Positions 1 to 6,828 of a stretch of DNA of 7,406 nucleotides are shown one piece after another. The DNA is from Verrucomicrobiota bacterium (GTDB lineage: Bacteria > Verrucomicrobiota > Kiritimatiellia > Kiritimatiellales > Tichowtungiaceae). The notes beneath the pieces were generated by a model. It was not told the origin of the DNA, ran no database searches, and worked only from the letters and a program-made list of their open reading frames with translations. The position numbers were made by a program, and so were the translations under genes. The DNA lies in NCBI GenBank assembly GCA_020853375.1, contig JADYZA010000043.1:1-7406 (forward strand). Direction: 5' to 3'. Position 1 is the stretch's first letter. The number at the start of each line of letters is the position of its first letter.

Positions 1-10
1 CCGCAAGACG

Positions 11-2158
11 GTGCGGCGTTTCTCGTTTTTTAATCTGATTCTGGCTGTCGTTCTCTGGGCGGCTCTGGTGATGTTTTTCTATAGCGGACGATTGCTTCGT
101 CCGCAAACGCTCGTGCTAGGCCAAAAAGCTCCGGCGACCATTGCGGCATCGGTTGACTTCCACGCTGAAAATCTCGCCGCCACACAAGCCGAGCGGCGCA
201 CCGCCGCCGACACGGTTCTTCCGGTTTTCTCCATCGACACATCCGCAATCGAAAACGCCCGACTGGTGCTTACAACCAATCAGCTTCTGGAAATCATTCC
301 GATAGATAAACAGGTTAATGTTCAGGCGATTGTTTTCTCCGCTCTTTCAAACACCTCCTCACGCGGCATCATCTCCACCAGCGATGCGCAGACGAAGTTC
401 AACGGCAAAGCGCTATCCGGAAAAATCGCGTTGCGGGACGGAAAAACGGACACCATCCGAACACTGGACAGTTTTATTCAACAACCCGATGCACTCAAGA
501 CAGCCACGGCAGAAATTCTTCGTGAACTTCCGCGTGAAAATCGCGGTGAAGAAAAAGCCATCCGGGCATTAATTGCGCCCTGCTTATGGCCCAATCTGGC
601 ATATGACGCCGCCGAAACCGATGCACGGCGCGAACAGGCCGCCGCACTCGTTGAGCCGGTGATTGAGCTTGTGAGCGCCGGAACCATTCTCGTCCGCAAC
701 GGCGACACGGTAAGCGAACAGACTCTCAAACGGTTGGCGGCGCATGAACAACGGTTAAGCGAGCTGGAAACGCCCGCCGAACGCATCCAGCGGCTGACGG
801 GCAACGGATTTCTACTGCTGATCGGGCTCACGCTCAGCGCGGCGATCGCCGGTATCGTGCAACCGTCTCTATTGCGCAGTCGGCGACGGATGCTTCTGCT
901 GGTCACGCTCTGTACGTTGCCGCTAATCGTCGGCAAATGTCTGCTCTATGCAACCGTCGATCTGCAACTGATGCCACCAACTCTGCTGCACTTCGCCCTG
1001 CCTCTGTCCATCGCGCCGTTACTGGCCTCCATCCTGCTCGGCACCGCACCCGGACTGATTGCCGGGTTCTGGGTCAGTTTCGCGCTTGCAACACTGCTCG
1101 GCGGAAACTTCAGCGTTTTTGTGCTAGGCCTTCTGACATCCATCGCGGCGATCTACACCACCCGCGATGTCAAACGCCGCACCTCATTATTCCGTGCGGG
1201 CTTCTGGATCGGTGCGGTTGAAATAATCTTTGCGCTGGTAATGGCGGTGCTTGAACATCCGTCGTGGCAGATTCTTCTTCCACAGGTTGGAACCGCCATG
1301 CTGTGCGGACTCATCAGCGCACTGCTGGCCATGCTGCTCATTCCAGTGTTTGAACATCTCTTCAAAATCACCACGGATATTTCCCTGCTGGAACTTTCCG
1401 ATCTCGGGCATCCGCTTCTCCAAAGTCTGGCGATCAATGCGCCCGGCACTTACCACCACTCCCTGATGATGGCCAGTCTCGCCCAGAACGCCGCCGAAGC
1501 CATCGGCGCCAATGGACTGATGCTACGCGTCTGCGCCTATTTCCATGACATTGGCAAACTGGTTAAACCGGGATTCTTCAGCGAAAACATTCAGTTTTCC
1601 GAAAACCCGCACGATGATCTGGCTCCAAGCATGAGTACGCTGGTGATTGTCTCGCACATCAAAGAAGGCGTCATGCTGGCGAAAAAATATAAGCTGCCGC
1701 AGGTTATCATCGACGGCATCGAACAGCATCAAGGAACCAGCCTTGTTTCAGTCTTTTACCAGCGCGCGAAAAACCGTCAGCAAAAAGAAAGCGCCACCGG
1801 ACAACTGGCGATTAACGACGAGGATTTCCGCTATGAAGGTCCGCGCCCGCAAACCCGCGAAATGGCCATTCTGATGCTGGCCGACAGTTGCGAGGCGGCA
1901 TCGCGGTCGCTGGAAAAACCGACACCCGTCCGTGTCACCAATCTTATCAGCGACATTTTCGATGCCCGCCTTCTGGACGGCCAGCTGGACGAATGCAACC
2001 TCACACTCGCCGAACTGAATAAAATCAAACAGTCCTTTGTCTTCTCGCTCACCAGTATGCTCCATGGCCGCGTCGCCTACCCTAAAGATGAAAACCTTTC
2101 TAATAAACCGGCAGAAACGCCGGATCAATCTGGCGGCAATCCGTCGACTGACCGCTAA
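11..2158 (+). CDS. pgpH: PgpH/YqfF-family 7TM-HD membrane phosphohydrolase, predicted c-di-AMP phosphodiesterase
   Basis: Predicted integral-membrane phosphohydrolase. Family members such as Listeria PgpH hydrolyse cyclic di-AMP to pApA in the cytoplasm. Visible layout for 715 aa: an N-terminal membrane anchor (about 7-25), a long extracytoplasmic region (about 27-262, 7TMR-HDED type), a multi-helix membrane block (about 265-447), then a cytoplasmic HD domain (about 460-690). HD-type residues are visible: His482-His483 in GTYHHS, His512-Asp513 in FHDIGK, His549 in SHIKEG, His573 in EQHQGT and Asp624 in LADSCEAA. The usual HH of the HHGT motif reads HQ here. The last 20 or so residues are hydrophilic and overlap ybeY. 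The start shown is a GTG at base 11. The frame stays open to the window edge and no ribosome-binding site is visible, so the true start may lie a few codons upstream. The pgpH-ybeY order, often preceded by phoH, is conserved in many bacteria. Family assignment is firm; the substrate is inferred. Confidence 0.93.
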   Translation: MRRFSFFNLILAVVLWAALVMFFYSGRLLRPQTLVLGQKAPATIAASVDFHAENLAATQAERRTAADTVLPVFSIDTSAIENARLVLTTNQLLEIIPIDKQVNVQAIVFSALSNTSSRGIISTSDAQTKFNGKALSGKIALRDGKTDTIRTLDSFIQQPDALKTATAEILRELPRENRGEEKAIRALIAPCLWPNLAYDAAETDARREQAAALVEPVIELVSAGTILVRNGDTVSEQTLKRLAAHEQRLSELETPAERIQRLTGNGFLLLIGLTLSAAIAGIVQPSLLRSRRRMLLLVTLCTLPLIVGKCLLYATVDLQLMPPTLLHFALPLSIAPLLASILLGTAPGLIAGFWVSFALATLLGGNFSVFVLGLLTSIAAIYTTRDVKRRTSLFRAGFWIGAVEIIFALVMAVLEHPSWQILLPQVGTAMLCGLISALLAMLLIPVFEHLFKITTDISLLELSDLGHPLLQSLAINAPGTYHHSLMMASLAQNAAEAIGANGLMLRVCAYFHDIGKLVKPGFFSENIQFSENPHDDLAPSMSTLVIVSHIKEGVMLAKKYKLPQVIIDGIEQHQGTSLVSVFYQRAKNRQQKESATGQLAINDEDFRYEGPRPQTREMAILMLADSCEAASRSLEKPTPVRVTNLISDIFDARLLDGQLDECNLTLAELNKIKQSFVFSLTSMLHGRVAYPKDENLSNKPAETPDQSGGNPSTDR

Positions 2159-2552
2159 ACTGGCCGAGGCGCTTGAATCCGCCGGTCCAAACACCGTCTG
2201 GCAGGAAGTCACGTTGCTGCTGACGGACGATTCCGGCATCACGCAGTATAACCGCGAATTTTTCGGCAAAGATCGCCCCACCGACGTCATCAGCTTCCGC
2301 AGCGAGCCAATCCCAGGCGAAGACGGCGCAACCGGCGACCTCATCGTCAATGTCGAGCGGGCTGTGCAGGAAGGACCAAACCATGACGGCATCGACGCTG
2401 AACTCGCGCTCTACATCGCTCACGGCTTCAACCATCTTTCCGGTGCCGACGACAATACACCGTCCAAACGCGCCGCTATGCGCCGCACTGAAATGCGCTG
2501 GCTGGCTGGATTGCAGCCGGAAATCAAGAAACTGAACGCAGCCAAACCATGA
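2088..2552 (+). CDS. ybeY: YbeY endoribonuclease, rRNA maturation / 70S quality control
   Basis: YbeY is a small metal-dependent RNase that takes part in 16S rRNA 3'-end maturation and ribosome quality control. The 154-aa product matches the usual family length of about 150-170. It shows the TDVISFRSE motif (65-73), GDLIVNVERA (83-92) and the metal site HGFNHLSGADD (112-122). His112 and His116 are the first two ligands. The third, a His in E. coli (HGTLHLLGYDH), is Asp122 here; I recall this GxDD form from other phyla, so I read the gene as functional. I chose the ATG at 2088 because MKTFLINRQ matches the typical YbeY N-terminus. A TTG at 2037 and an ATG at 2064 are in frame but would add atypical residues. 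No clear Shine-Dalgarno precedes 2088, and the start lies 71 bases inside pgpH, so translation may be coupled to pgpH. Cytoplasmic. Confidence 0.93.
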   Translation: MKTFLINRQKRRINLAAIRRLTAKLAEALESAGPNTVWQEVTLLLTDDSGITQYNREFFGKDRPTDVISFRSEPIPGEDGATGDLIVNVERAVQEGPNHDGIDAELALYIAHGFNHLSGADDNTPSKRAAMRRTEMRWLAGLQPEIKKLNAAKP

Positions 2553-2631
2553 TTTTTCCGCCACCCGCCGGGAAAAAAGAGTACGGAAATCGCGCCCTAG
2601 GACAGCGAATACTCTAAATTCAAATATGCAC

Positions 2632-2660
2632 TTGCACACGGTAAATGGAGAAGCTATGTT
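2632..2660 (+). promoter_or_regulatory. Possible promoter for tRNA-Leu
   Basis: TTGCAC (2632-2637) and TATGTT (2655-2660) are separated by 17 bases and lie 16 bases before the tRNA 5' end. This would place the start of transcription about 10 bases before the mature tRNA. The -10 matches consensus at four of six positions and the -35 at only three, so the call rests mainly on spacing and position. The -10 lies within a perfect inverted repeat, GGAGAA (2647-2652) and TTCTCC (2659-2664) around a 6-base loop, which could be an operator, a leader hairpin or chance. Confidence 0.4.
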
Positions 2661-2676
2661 CTCCAGCCTTTCCTGT

Positions 2677-2763
2677 GCTCGGGTGGCGAAATTGGTAGAC
2701 GCGCTAGCTTGAGGGGCTAGTGGCAGCAATGCCATCGGGGTTCGAGTCCCCGCTCGAGCACCA
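2677..2763 (+). tRNA. tRNA-Leu (anticodon GAG)
   Basis: An 87-base class II tRNA with all arms visible. The acceptor stem GCTCGGG (2677-2683) pairs with CTCGAGC (2753-2759) with one G-U pair, followed by discriminator A (2760) and an encoded CCA (2761-2763). The anticodon stem is CTAGC (2704-2708) with GCTAG (2716-2720), around the loop TTGAGGG. The anticodon GAG (2711-2713) reads leucine CUC and CUU codons. The long variable arm is a hairpin of TGGCA and TGCCA, as expected for tRNA-Leu. The T arm is CGGGG-TTCGAGT-CCCCG. It lies alone between ybeY and the convergent purQ terminator. The trailer contains a weak 5-bp hairpin (2782-2796) without a T run. Confidence 0.97.
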
Positions 2764-2828
2764 CTTCCCTTACAACCTTCCGCAGACTCACTCTGCAAAA
2801 CTCATAAAGCTAAAACTCCAAACATCGG

Positions 2829-2861
2829 AAACAAAAACGGGCTCCTTTGCAGGAGCCCGTT
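2829..2861 (-). terminator. Rho-independent terminator of the purQ transcript
   Basis: Read on the minus strand, a perfect 10-bp GC-rich stem AACGGGCTCC / GGAGCCCGTT (bases 2852-2861 pairing with 2836-2845) with a 6-base loop is followed directly by TTTTTGTTT. It begins 20 bases after the purQ stop. On the plus strand the same hairpin lacks a downstream T run, so it is a poor intrinsic terminator for the tRNA side, although it may still block read-through. Confidence 0.92.
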
Positions 2862-2881
2862 CCGTTATCTGGCAAACCGCA

Positions 2882-3679
2882 TCAACTGGCTGAAAGAAAC
2901 TTCACACCATTTTCAAACAGCTTGAGTCCCAGCCCCTGCGCGGGCAACGTGCCGTTCAGTTTTTGCACATCCCAGTTCGGATGGTTTTCCGGAAAAAGAT
3001 AAGCCTCGGGATGCGGCATCAGTCCAAAAATTCGTCCGGTCGGGTCGCACAGTCCGGCAATGGCATTCAGCGAGCCGTTCGGATTGGCCGGAAAATCCAT
3101 CGTTACATTACCGGCGGCATCCGCATAGCGCGCGGCGGCGCACCCGAGTTTTTCGATCTGTTCGATGACGGTTTTATCCGTGGTATAAATCTTCCCTTCG
3201 CCATGGCGAATCGGCATCGGCATACCGGAAAGTCCCTTGGTGAAAATGCAGGGCGAATTCGCTTCAAACTTCAGGTTGACCCAAAAGTTCTGGAAATGGC
3301 CGCAATCGTTCTGCATGAGAGAGACCTTCGGCTCAAAGTATTCACCGTTCAGTCCCGGTAACAGACCGATCTTCGTCATCGTCTGAAAGCCGTTACAAAC
3401 GCCGAGAATAATTTTCCCATCGTCGATAAACTTCTGAAGCTCCGTACGTAAATGGTGTTTCACCCGCAAAGCAAAAACGTGGCCGCTGGTCATGTGGTCG
3501 CCGTAGGAAAAGCCGCCGATAAACATCAGCCCGCGGAAATCGCGCATCTGCGCCGGATTGTCCAGCAGGTCATTCAGATGAACCTTAACCGGTGACCCGC
3601 CCGCCAGTTCCCACGCCCGCGACGACTCCGCCTCGCAGTTCACTCCGTAGCCCGTAATAATCAGAATTTTTGGTTTCAT
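2882..3679 (-). CDS. purQ: PurQ, glutamine amidotransferase subunit of FGAM synthase
   Basis: PurQ is the glutaminase subunit of phosphoribosylformylglycinamidine synthase, the fourth step of de novo purine synthesis. It releases ammonia from glutamine and passes it to PurL (FGAR + ATP + ammonia to FGAM). The 265-aa product is a class I amidotransferase. GGFSYGDH (55-62) is the PurQ-type oxyanion region. Cys95 in LGVCNGFQ is the nucleophile, and His223 and Glu225 in LMPHPEA complete the triad. PIRHGEGK (156-163) and the segment NPNGSLNAIAG just before the triad His are PurQ hallmarks that separate it from other amidotransferases. It is longer than the roughly 225-230 aa of Bacillus PurQ, a size I associate with a longer PurQ variant. 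The start ATG is preceded by GAGG (3683-3686) at a short 3-base spacing. It follows the hexokinase by 57 bases and ends at a strong terminator. PurL is not in the window. Confidence 0.95.
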   Translation of the reverse strand: MKPKILIITGYGVNCEAESSRAWELAGGSPVKVHLNDLLDNPAQMRDFRGLMFIGGFSYGDHMTSGHVFALRVKHHLRTELQKFIDDGKIILGVCNGFQTMTKIGLLPGLNGEYFEPKVSLMQNDCGHFQNFWVNLKFEANSPCIFTKGLSGMPMPIRHGEGKIYTTDKTVIEQIEKLGCAAARYADAAGNVTMDFPANPNGSLNAIAGLCDPTGRIFGLMPHPEAYLFPENHPNWDVQKLNGTLPAQGLGLKLFENGVKFLSAS

Positions 3680-3736
3680 GAGCCTCGGAGTTAAACAGAA
3701 AATCCCGCGCGAATAAACGCCGATTTGTGCGAATAT

Positions 3737-5029
3737 TTACCGGAACGCCGTTAAGCCGGCGATCGCCGCGCCGACCACCGGCGCATCATCCACCTGAATA
3801 CAGCGGATATGCAGTCCGCGCTTTCCGAGCAACGCCTTCAGGTGTTGCTGTACTTTCTCCGCCAATCGAAAGGTTTTGTAATAGGTCGAGCCGTCGATAT
3901 TGACACAAACCGGGCGTTCCGGATCCTGCCCTGCACCACCCTTTACCACCACCGCTAGAATATTGACCGCCGTCAGCAAAGCCGCGCGGTCAACGACCGC
4001 GCTAAATACCGTTTTCACAACCTCCCGATCGGTGTCAGAGAACGAATCGGAATTCAATACGCCGGTATCGAGCCCGTTGCCGGATACCAGATTATCAATG
4101 TGAATGGTGGACAGTTCGGTCATGGCGGACAGTCGGATTGCGCCGGATTTCGACAATGCACCTTCGTCAGCCAACCCCTTCAGCAGTTCCAGCGCAAGCG
4201 GCCCCATGTAAACGCCGGAAATGGTTTTTTCAAAAACATGACTTCCCGGGTTTTCAGTGCGCTCATCAAACCGCAAATCATACGGTCCGCGCGCGAAAGC
4301 ATTGAACCCGCCCGACTCGACATTGATCACCTGCGAACCGGAATCGAGAAAACTGTCGATCTTGCCGATGTTTTCATTGATCTCCACATAGGCGGTATTG
4401 GTTCCGGTTCCGAGAATGAAGCCGACATAGGACGACGCATTAAACTGCTTCCCCTGCGCCAAACCGGCAAACAACGCCGCGACCGTATCGTTTAAAATCA
4501 CCACCTGCTTACCGGAAACGCCGCGCGCATCCAACGCCTGGATAAGTCCGGCACCAATCTGCTGACCAACCAGCCCCGGAATTTTAATCTCCTTGGTCCA
4601 ATGAAGAAGGCGTCCGTCAAGGTTTGGGAGAATTGTTGCCGGATAGGAGAAGCAGAAACCGATGTTTTTGAACTGATCTTTCAGCGGCTCCAGCGCATCG
4701 ACCAGCACCTGATAAAACTCCGCCGCGCTGCTTTCGTGATCCCGTCCGGGTATGGGTTGTTTCGTGAAATGAGAAAGTTCAATTTTCCCCGCTTCATTGA
4801 ATCGGGCAATACCGATCCGCAGATTGGTTCCTCCGGCATCAATGATCGCAACCGGTTTCCCAGCCGTCACCTTGCCGTGGATTCCAACATAAGCCGGAAT
4901 CATCGCCAGCGAGCTGGCGGCTCCAGAAAGCCCCTTCTCCATCTCGCTCAGGAAACCGGAAAGCAACAACTCGGCATCGTATGCCTCCGCGGAAACCATC
5001 TGTTTCTTTAACCAGCCTTCCACATCCAT
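3737..5029 (-). CDS. Eukaryote-type hexokinase
   Basis: Predicted ATP-dependent hexokinase of the eukaryotic hexokinase family (both Hexokinase_1 and Hexokinase_2 halves), not the ROK or Glk glucokinase type. It would phosphorylate glucose or a related hexose at C6 in the cytoplasm. Motifs in order over 430 aa: IIDAGGTN (62-69, phosphate loop 1), FSYPA (127-131), ILNDTVAAL with catalytic Asp181, GFILGTGTNT (203-212, phosphate loop 2), INVESGGF (235-242, sugar-binding Glu), EKTISGVYMG (267-276) and VNIDGSTYYKT (376-386). The length matches single-domain hexokinases of about 45-50 kDa. I chose the ATG at 5029 rather than an upstream in-frame TTG (5047) because GGAGAG lies 6 bases before that ATG. 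The start comes one base after the pabB stop (TAA-G-ATG), indicating one transcript and coupled translation. Exact sugar specificity cannot be read from the sequence. Confidence 0.92.
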   Translation of the reverse strand: MDVEGWLKKQMVSAEAYDAELLLSGFLSEMEKGLSGAASSLAMIPAYVGIHGKVTAGKPVAIIDAGGTNLRIGIARFNEAGKIELSHFTKQPIPGRDHESSAAEFYQVLVDALEPLKDQFKNIGFCFSYPATILPNLDGRLLHWTKEIKIPGLVGQQIGAGLIQALDARGVSGKQVVILNDTVAALFAGLAQGKQFNASSYVGFILGTGTNTAYVEINENIGKIDSFLDSGSQVINVESGGFNAFARGPYDLRFDERTENPGSHVFEKTISGVYMGPLALELLKGLADEGALSKSGAIRLSAMTELSTIHIDNLVSGNGLDTGVLNSDSFSDTDREVVKTVFSAVVDRAALLTAVNILAVVVKGGAGQDPERPVCVNIDGSTYYKTFRLAEKVQQHLKALLGKRGLHIRCIQVDDAPVVGAAIAGLTAFR

Positions 5030-5030
5030 C

Positions 5031-6785
5031 TTAATCTCTCCGTACAAGGCGGACCTTCCTCCAGCGACGAACAGAATTGATCAGATAAACTGAGTCCGCG
5101 CTCAGTAAATCATCCAGAGTCACGAAGCCCTCTTCGATTTCGTTCTGGGCAAGCAGTTCATCACGAAACGTCCCCGACAACAACCCGCAGCAAACCGGTG
5201 GCGTCACCTTTCGTCCATTCAGTTCAACCACGACATTGGCGATACAGCTTTCCGTCACCTCGCCGCGCTCGTTTAACAGTAACACGTCATCGGCTTCAGG
5301 AAAATCCGCTTTGGCTCGCTCATAAACCGAGCGGTTCGTCGTCTTGTGATAAAGAAAAACGTCACCCGAATCGACCGGACGCTTCGCGATCGCCAGCTTC
5401 ACATCGCCGCTCACCGCTGAAATTTCCAAACATTGGAAATCAACTGAGCCGTCCCGATTCAGCAACAGCCGGATTCGTGTTGGACATTCAAATCGCAGAT
5501 TTGCCACTTCGTTGCTGTCGCAGACTCCAGCCCAGCTCGCAAGCTCGGTTCGCAGATGGCCGCGGATTTCATTCAGATCAACTTTGACGTCAAAATACTC
5601 CGCCGACTCCGCCAGCCGCTTCAGGTGCCGCTCTAACAGAAAAATTTCTCCGTCCTCCCAGAGCATCGTTTCCAGTAATTGGAACTCCGGAAGCCGTCGC
5701 GTCAGAATCCGCGCCTTGGACAAGGCTTCCTCATACTCGCAATCCGCATCGGAATCCCAAACAATCCCGCCGCCGATTCCGTACTCCGCCTTGCCGTTTT
5801 GAATCACCGCTGTACGGATGGCGACGTTAAACTGCGCCGCGCCGTCCGGCGCAATAAACCCGATTGAACCGGTATAAACACCGCGCGGCGATTTTTCCAG
5901 ACTCCGGATAATCTCCATCGTCTTCGCCTTCGGCGCACCGGTAATGGACGAGCATGGAAATAACGCCCGCATTACATCCGCAACCTTTGTGCCTCTGTGC
6001 CTCTGCGCCAACTCCCCTCGAACGGTGGAGGTCAGCTGCCAGACGGTCGGATATTTTTCGACATCAAACCGGCTGAGTGTCTCAACCGAGCCGGACTCGG
6101 CAATCCGCCCAATATCGTTGCGGATCATATCGACGATCATGATGTTTTCCGCGCGGTCCTTCGCGGAGTTCTTCAACGCTTCGGCCTGTTTCCAATCCTT
6201 GGAAAAAGTCAAAGCGCGTGACAGGGTGCCTTTCATCGGCCGCGAAGTGATTATGCCGTCGTTGAGTTCGAAGAAAAGCTCCGGCGAGGCTGAACAGATG
6301 GCGAACTCATCAGTTTCGATAAAAGCGGCGTACCGCCCCTGCTGGGCGGCTGCCAGATCACAGAAAAAATCGAACGGTGAACCGGAAAAGTCCGCATTCA
6401 GCCGAAAGGTGTAATTCACCTGATAGGTATCTCCCGCCGCGATATGCTCCTTGATCGCAGCAATCGCTGCGGCATATTCGCCGCGCGTCACCGACGGCAT
6501 CCATTCACCAAGTTGATATGCACCTTCTGACTTCGGCAACTGCACCGTGTCTGCATTTCGGAAAAGCCCAAACTGTAAAAGCGGCAGACTGCCCGGCGAG
6601 TGCGTTTTCAGCGCATCATCAAATGCTCCCGCCGCTTCATAGGAAATAAAACCGGCGGCCCACAGCCCGCTGGCTTCGATTTTTTCCAATGCTTGAAAAA
6701 CTTCGTCCGGCGTGCGGGCCGTCAGCACCTCGACCGGCTCCGAAAAGGAGAGCCATTGATCCGCATACTGGAGAAGTACTTTCAT
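5031..6785 (-). CDS. pabB: Fused aminodeoxychorismate synthase component I and aminodeoxychorismate lyase (PabB-PabC)
   Basis: Bifunctional enzyme of p-aminobenzoate (folate) synthesis. The N-terminal half, about 1-365, is a chorismate-binding PabB domain that aminates chorismate to 4-amino-4-deoxychorismate. It carries GDTYQVNYTFRL (118-129), SRPMKGT with the family's active-site Lys185, AENIMIVDMIRND (212-224), SITGAPK (280-286) and YGIGGGIVWDSD (335-346). The C-terminal half, about 368-584, is a fold-type IV PLP enzyme like PabC, which releases pyruvate to give p-aminobenzoate. It carries the PLP Lys481 in YHKTTNR and LNERGEVTES (504-513). Such fusions of about 580-600 aa are known in many bacteria. 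The PabA glutaminase is not in this window. The ATG start has no recognisable Shine-Dalgarno, and no other start codon occurs before the upstream in-frame stop. The 43 bases before it (6786-6828) hold no convincing promoter, so it may be transcribed with the DUF2971 gene. An 8-bp tandem repeat is translated at about residues 260-267. Confidence 0.94.
   Translation of the reverse strand: MKVLLQYADQWLSFSEPVEVLTARTPDEVFQALEKIEASGLWAAGFISYEAAGAFDDALKTHSPGSLPLLQFGLFRNADTVQLPKSEGAYQLGEWMPSVTRGEYAAAIAAIKEHIAAGDTYQVNYTFRLNADFSGSPFDFFCDLAAAQQGRYAAFIETDEFAICSASPELFFELNDGIITSRPMKGTLSRALTFSKDWKQAEALKNSAKDRAENIMIVDMIRNDIGRIAESGSVETLSRFDVEKYPTVWQLTSTVRGELAQRHRGTKVADVMRALFPCSSITGAPKAKTMEIIRSLEKSPRGVYTGSIGFIAPDGAAQFNVAIRTAVIQNGKAEYGIGGGIVWDSDADCEYEEALSKARILTRRLPEFQLLETMLWEDGEIFLLERHLKRLAESAEYFDVKVDLNEIRGHLRTELASWAGVCDSNEVANLRFECPTRIRLLLNRDGSVDFQCLEISAVSGDVKLAIAKRPVDSGDVFLYHKTTNRSVYERAKADFPEADDVLLLNERGEVTESCIANVVVELNGRKVTPPVCCGLLSGTFRDELLAQNEIEEGFVTLDDLLSADSVYLINSVRRWRKVRLVRRD
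5036..5041 (-). promoter_or_regulatory. Ribosome-binding site of the hexokinase, inside the pabB 3' end
   Basis: GGAGAG on the minus strand, 6 bases before the ATG at 5029. It lies within the last codons of pabB and decides the hexokinase start in favour of that ATG over the TTG at 5047. Confidence 0.75.
5984..6009. repeat. Three-unit 8-bp tandem repeat inside pabB
   Basis: On the plus strand TTTGTGCC (5986-5993), TCTGTGCC (5994-6001) and TCTGCGCC (6002-6009) form three near-identical 8-base units, preceded by CC (5984-5985). On the coding strand these read as GGCRCARA units. The 24 bases keep the pabB frame and encode a charged linker, AQRHRGTK, between GEL and the VADVMRALFP helix. I recall similar CAGAG/CTCTG tandem units between genes in environmental bacterial genomes, which suggests a dispersed-repeat origin; that link is from memory and unproven. 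Confidence 0.6.
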
Positions 6786-6828
6786 GGGAAGTAAGGTAAA
6801 CGACTGAAATGGGATGAGCGGCTCGGTA

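Noticed and set aside
478..936. Antisense open frame of 152 codons within pgpH
   Set aside because: Arg/Ser-rich composition typical of the reverse strand of a G+C-rich gene; no family resemblance.
2553..2577. Hairpin TTTTTCC / GGAAAAA just after the ybeY stop as a terminator
   Set aside because: The stem is mostly A-T pairs with an 11-base loop, and no T run follows on either strand, so it is weak as an intrinsic terminator.
2677..2763. tRNA-Leu as an integration site for a mobile element
   Set aside because: No duplicated tRNA 3' end, integrase or composition break follows it; purQ and its terminator lie directly downstream.
2782..2796. GCAGA / TCTGC hairpin after the tRNA as a tRNA terminator
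   Set aside because: Only five pairs and followed by an A-rich stretch rather than T; it could be a trailer structure but does not support a terminator call.
2100..2798. Open frame of 232 codons on the minus strand across ybeY and the tRNA
   Set aside because: It is antisense to a well-supported gene, crosses the tRNA and has no recognisable family features; a frame shadow.
3680..3736. Promoter or purine-type operator between hexokinase and purQ
   Set aside because: A repeated TATTCGC occurs there, but I could not find a convincing -35/-10 pair or a clear palindrome, so nothing was annotated.
5030..5047. TTG start at 5047 for the hexokinase
   Set aside because: It would place the GGAGAG ribosome-binding sequence inside the coding region and gives no conserved extra residues; the ATG at 5029 fits better.
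5944..6414. Plus-strand open frame of 156 codons inside pabB
   Set aside because: Antisense to conserved PabB motifs, with no family resemblance and no ribosome-binding site.
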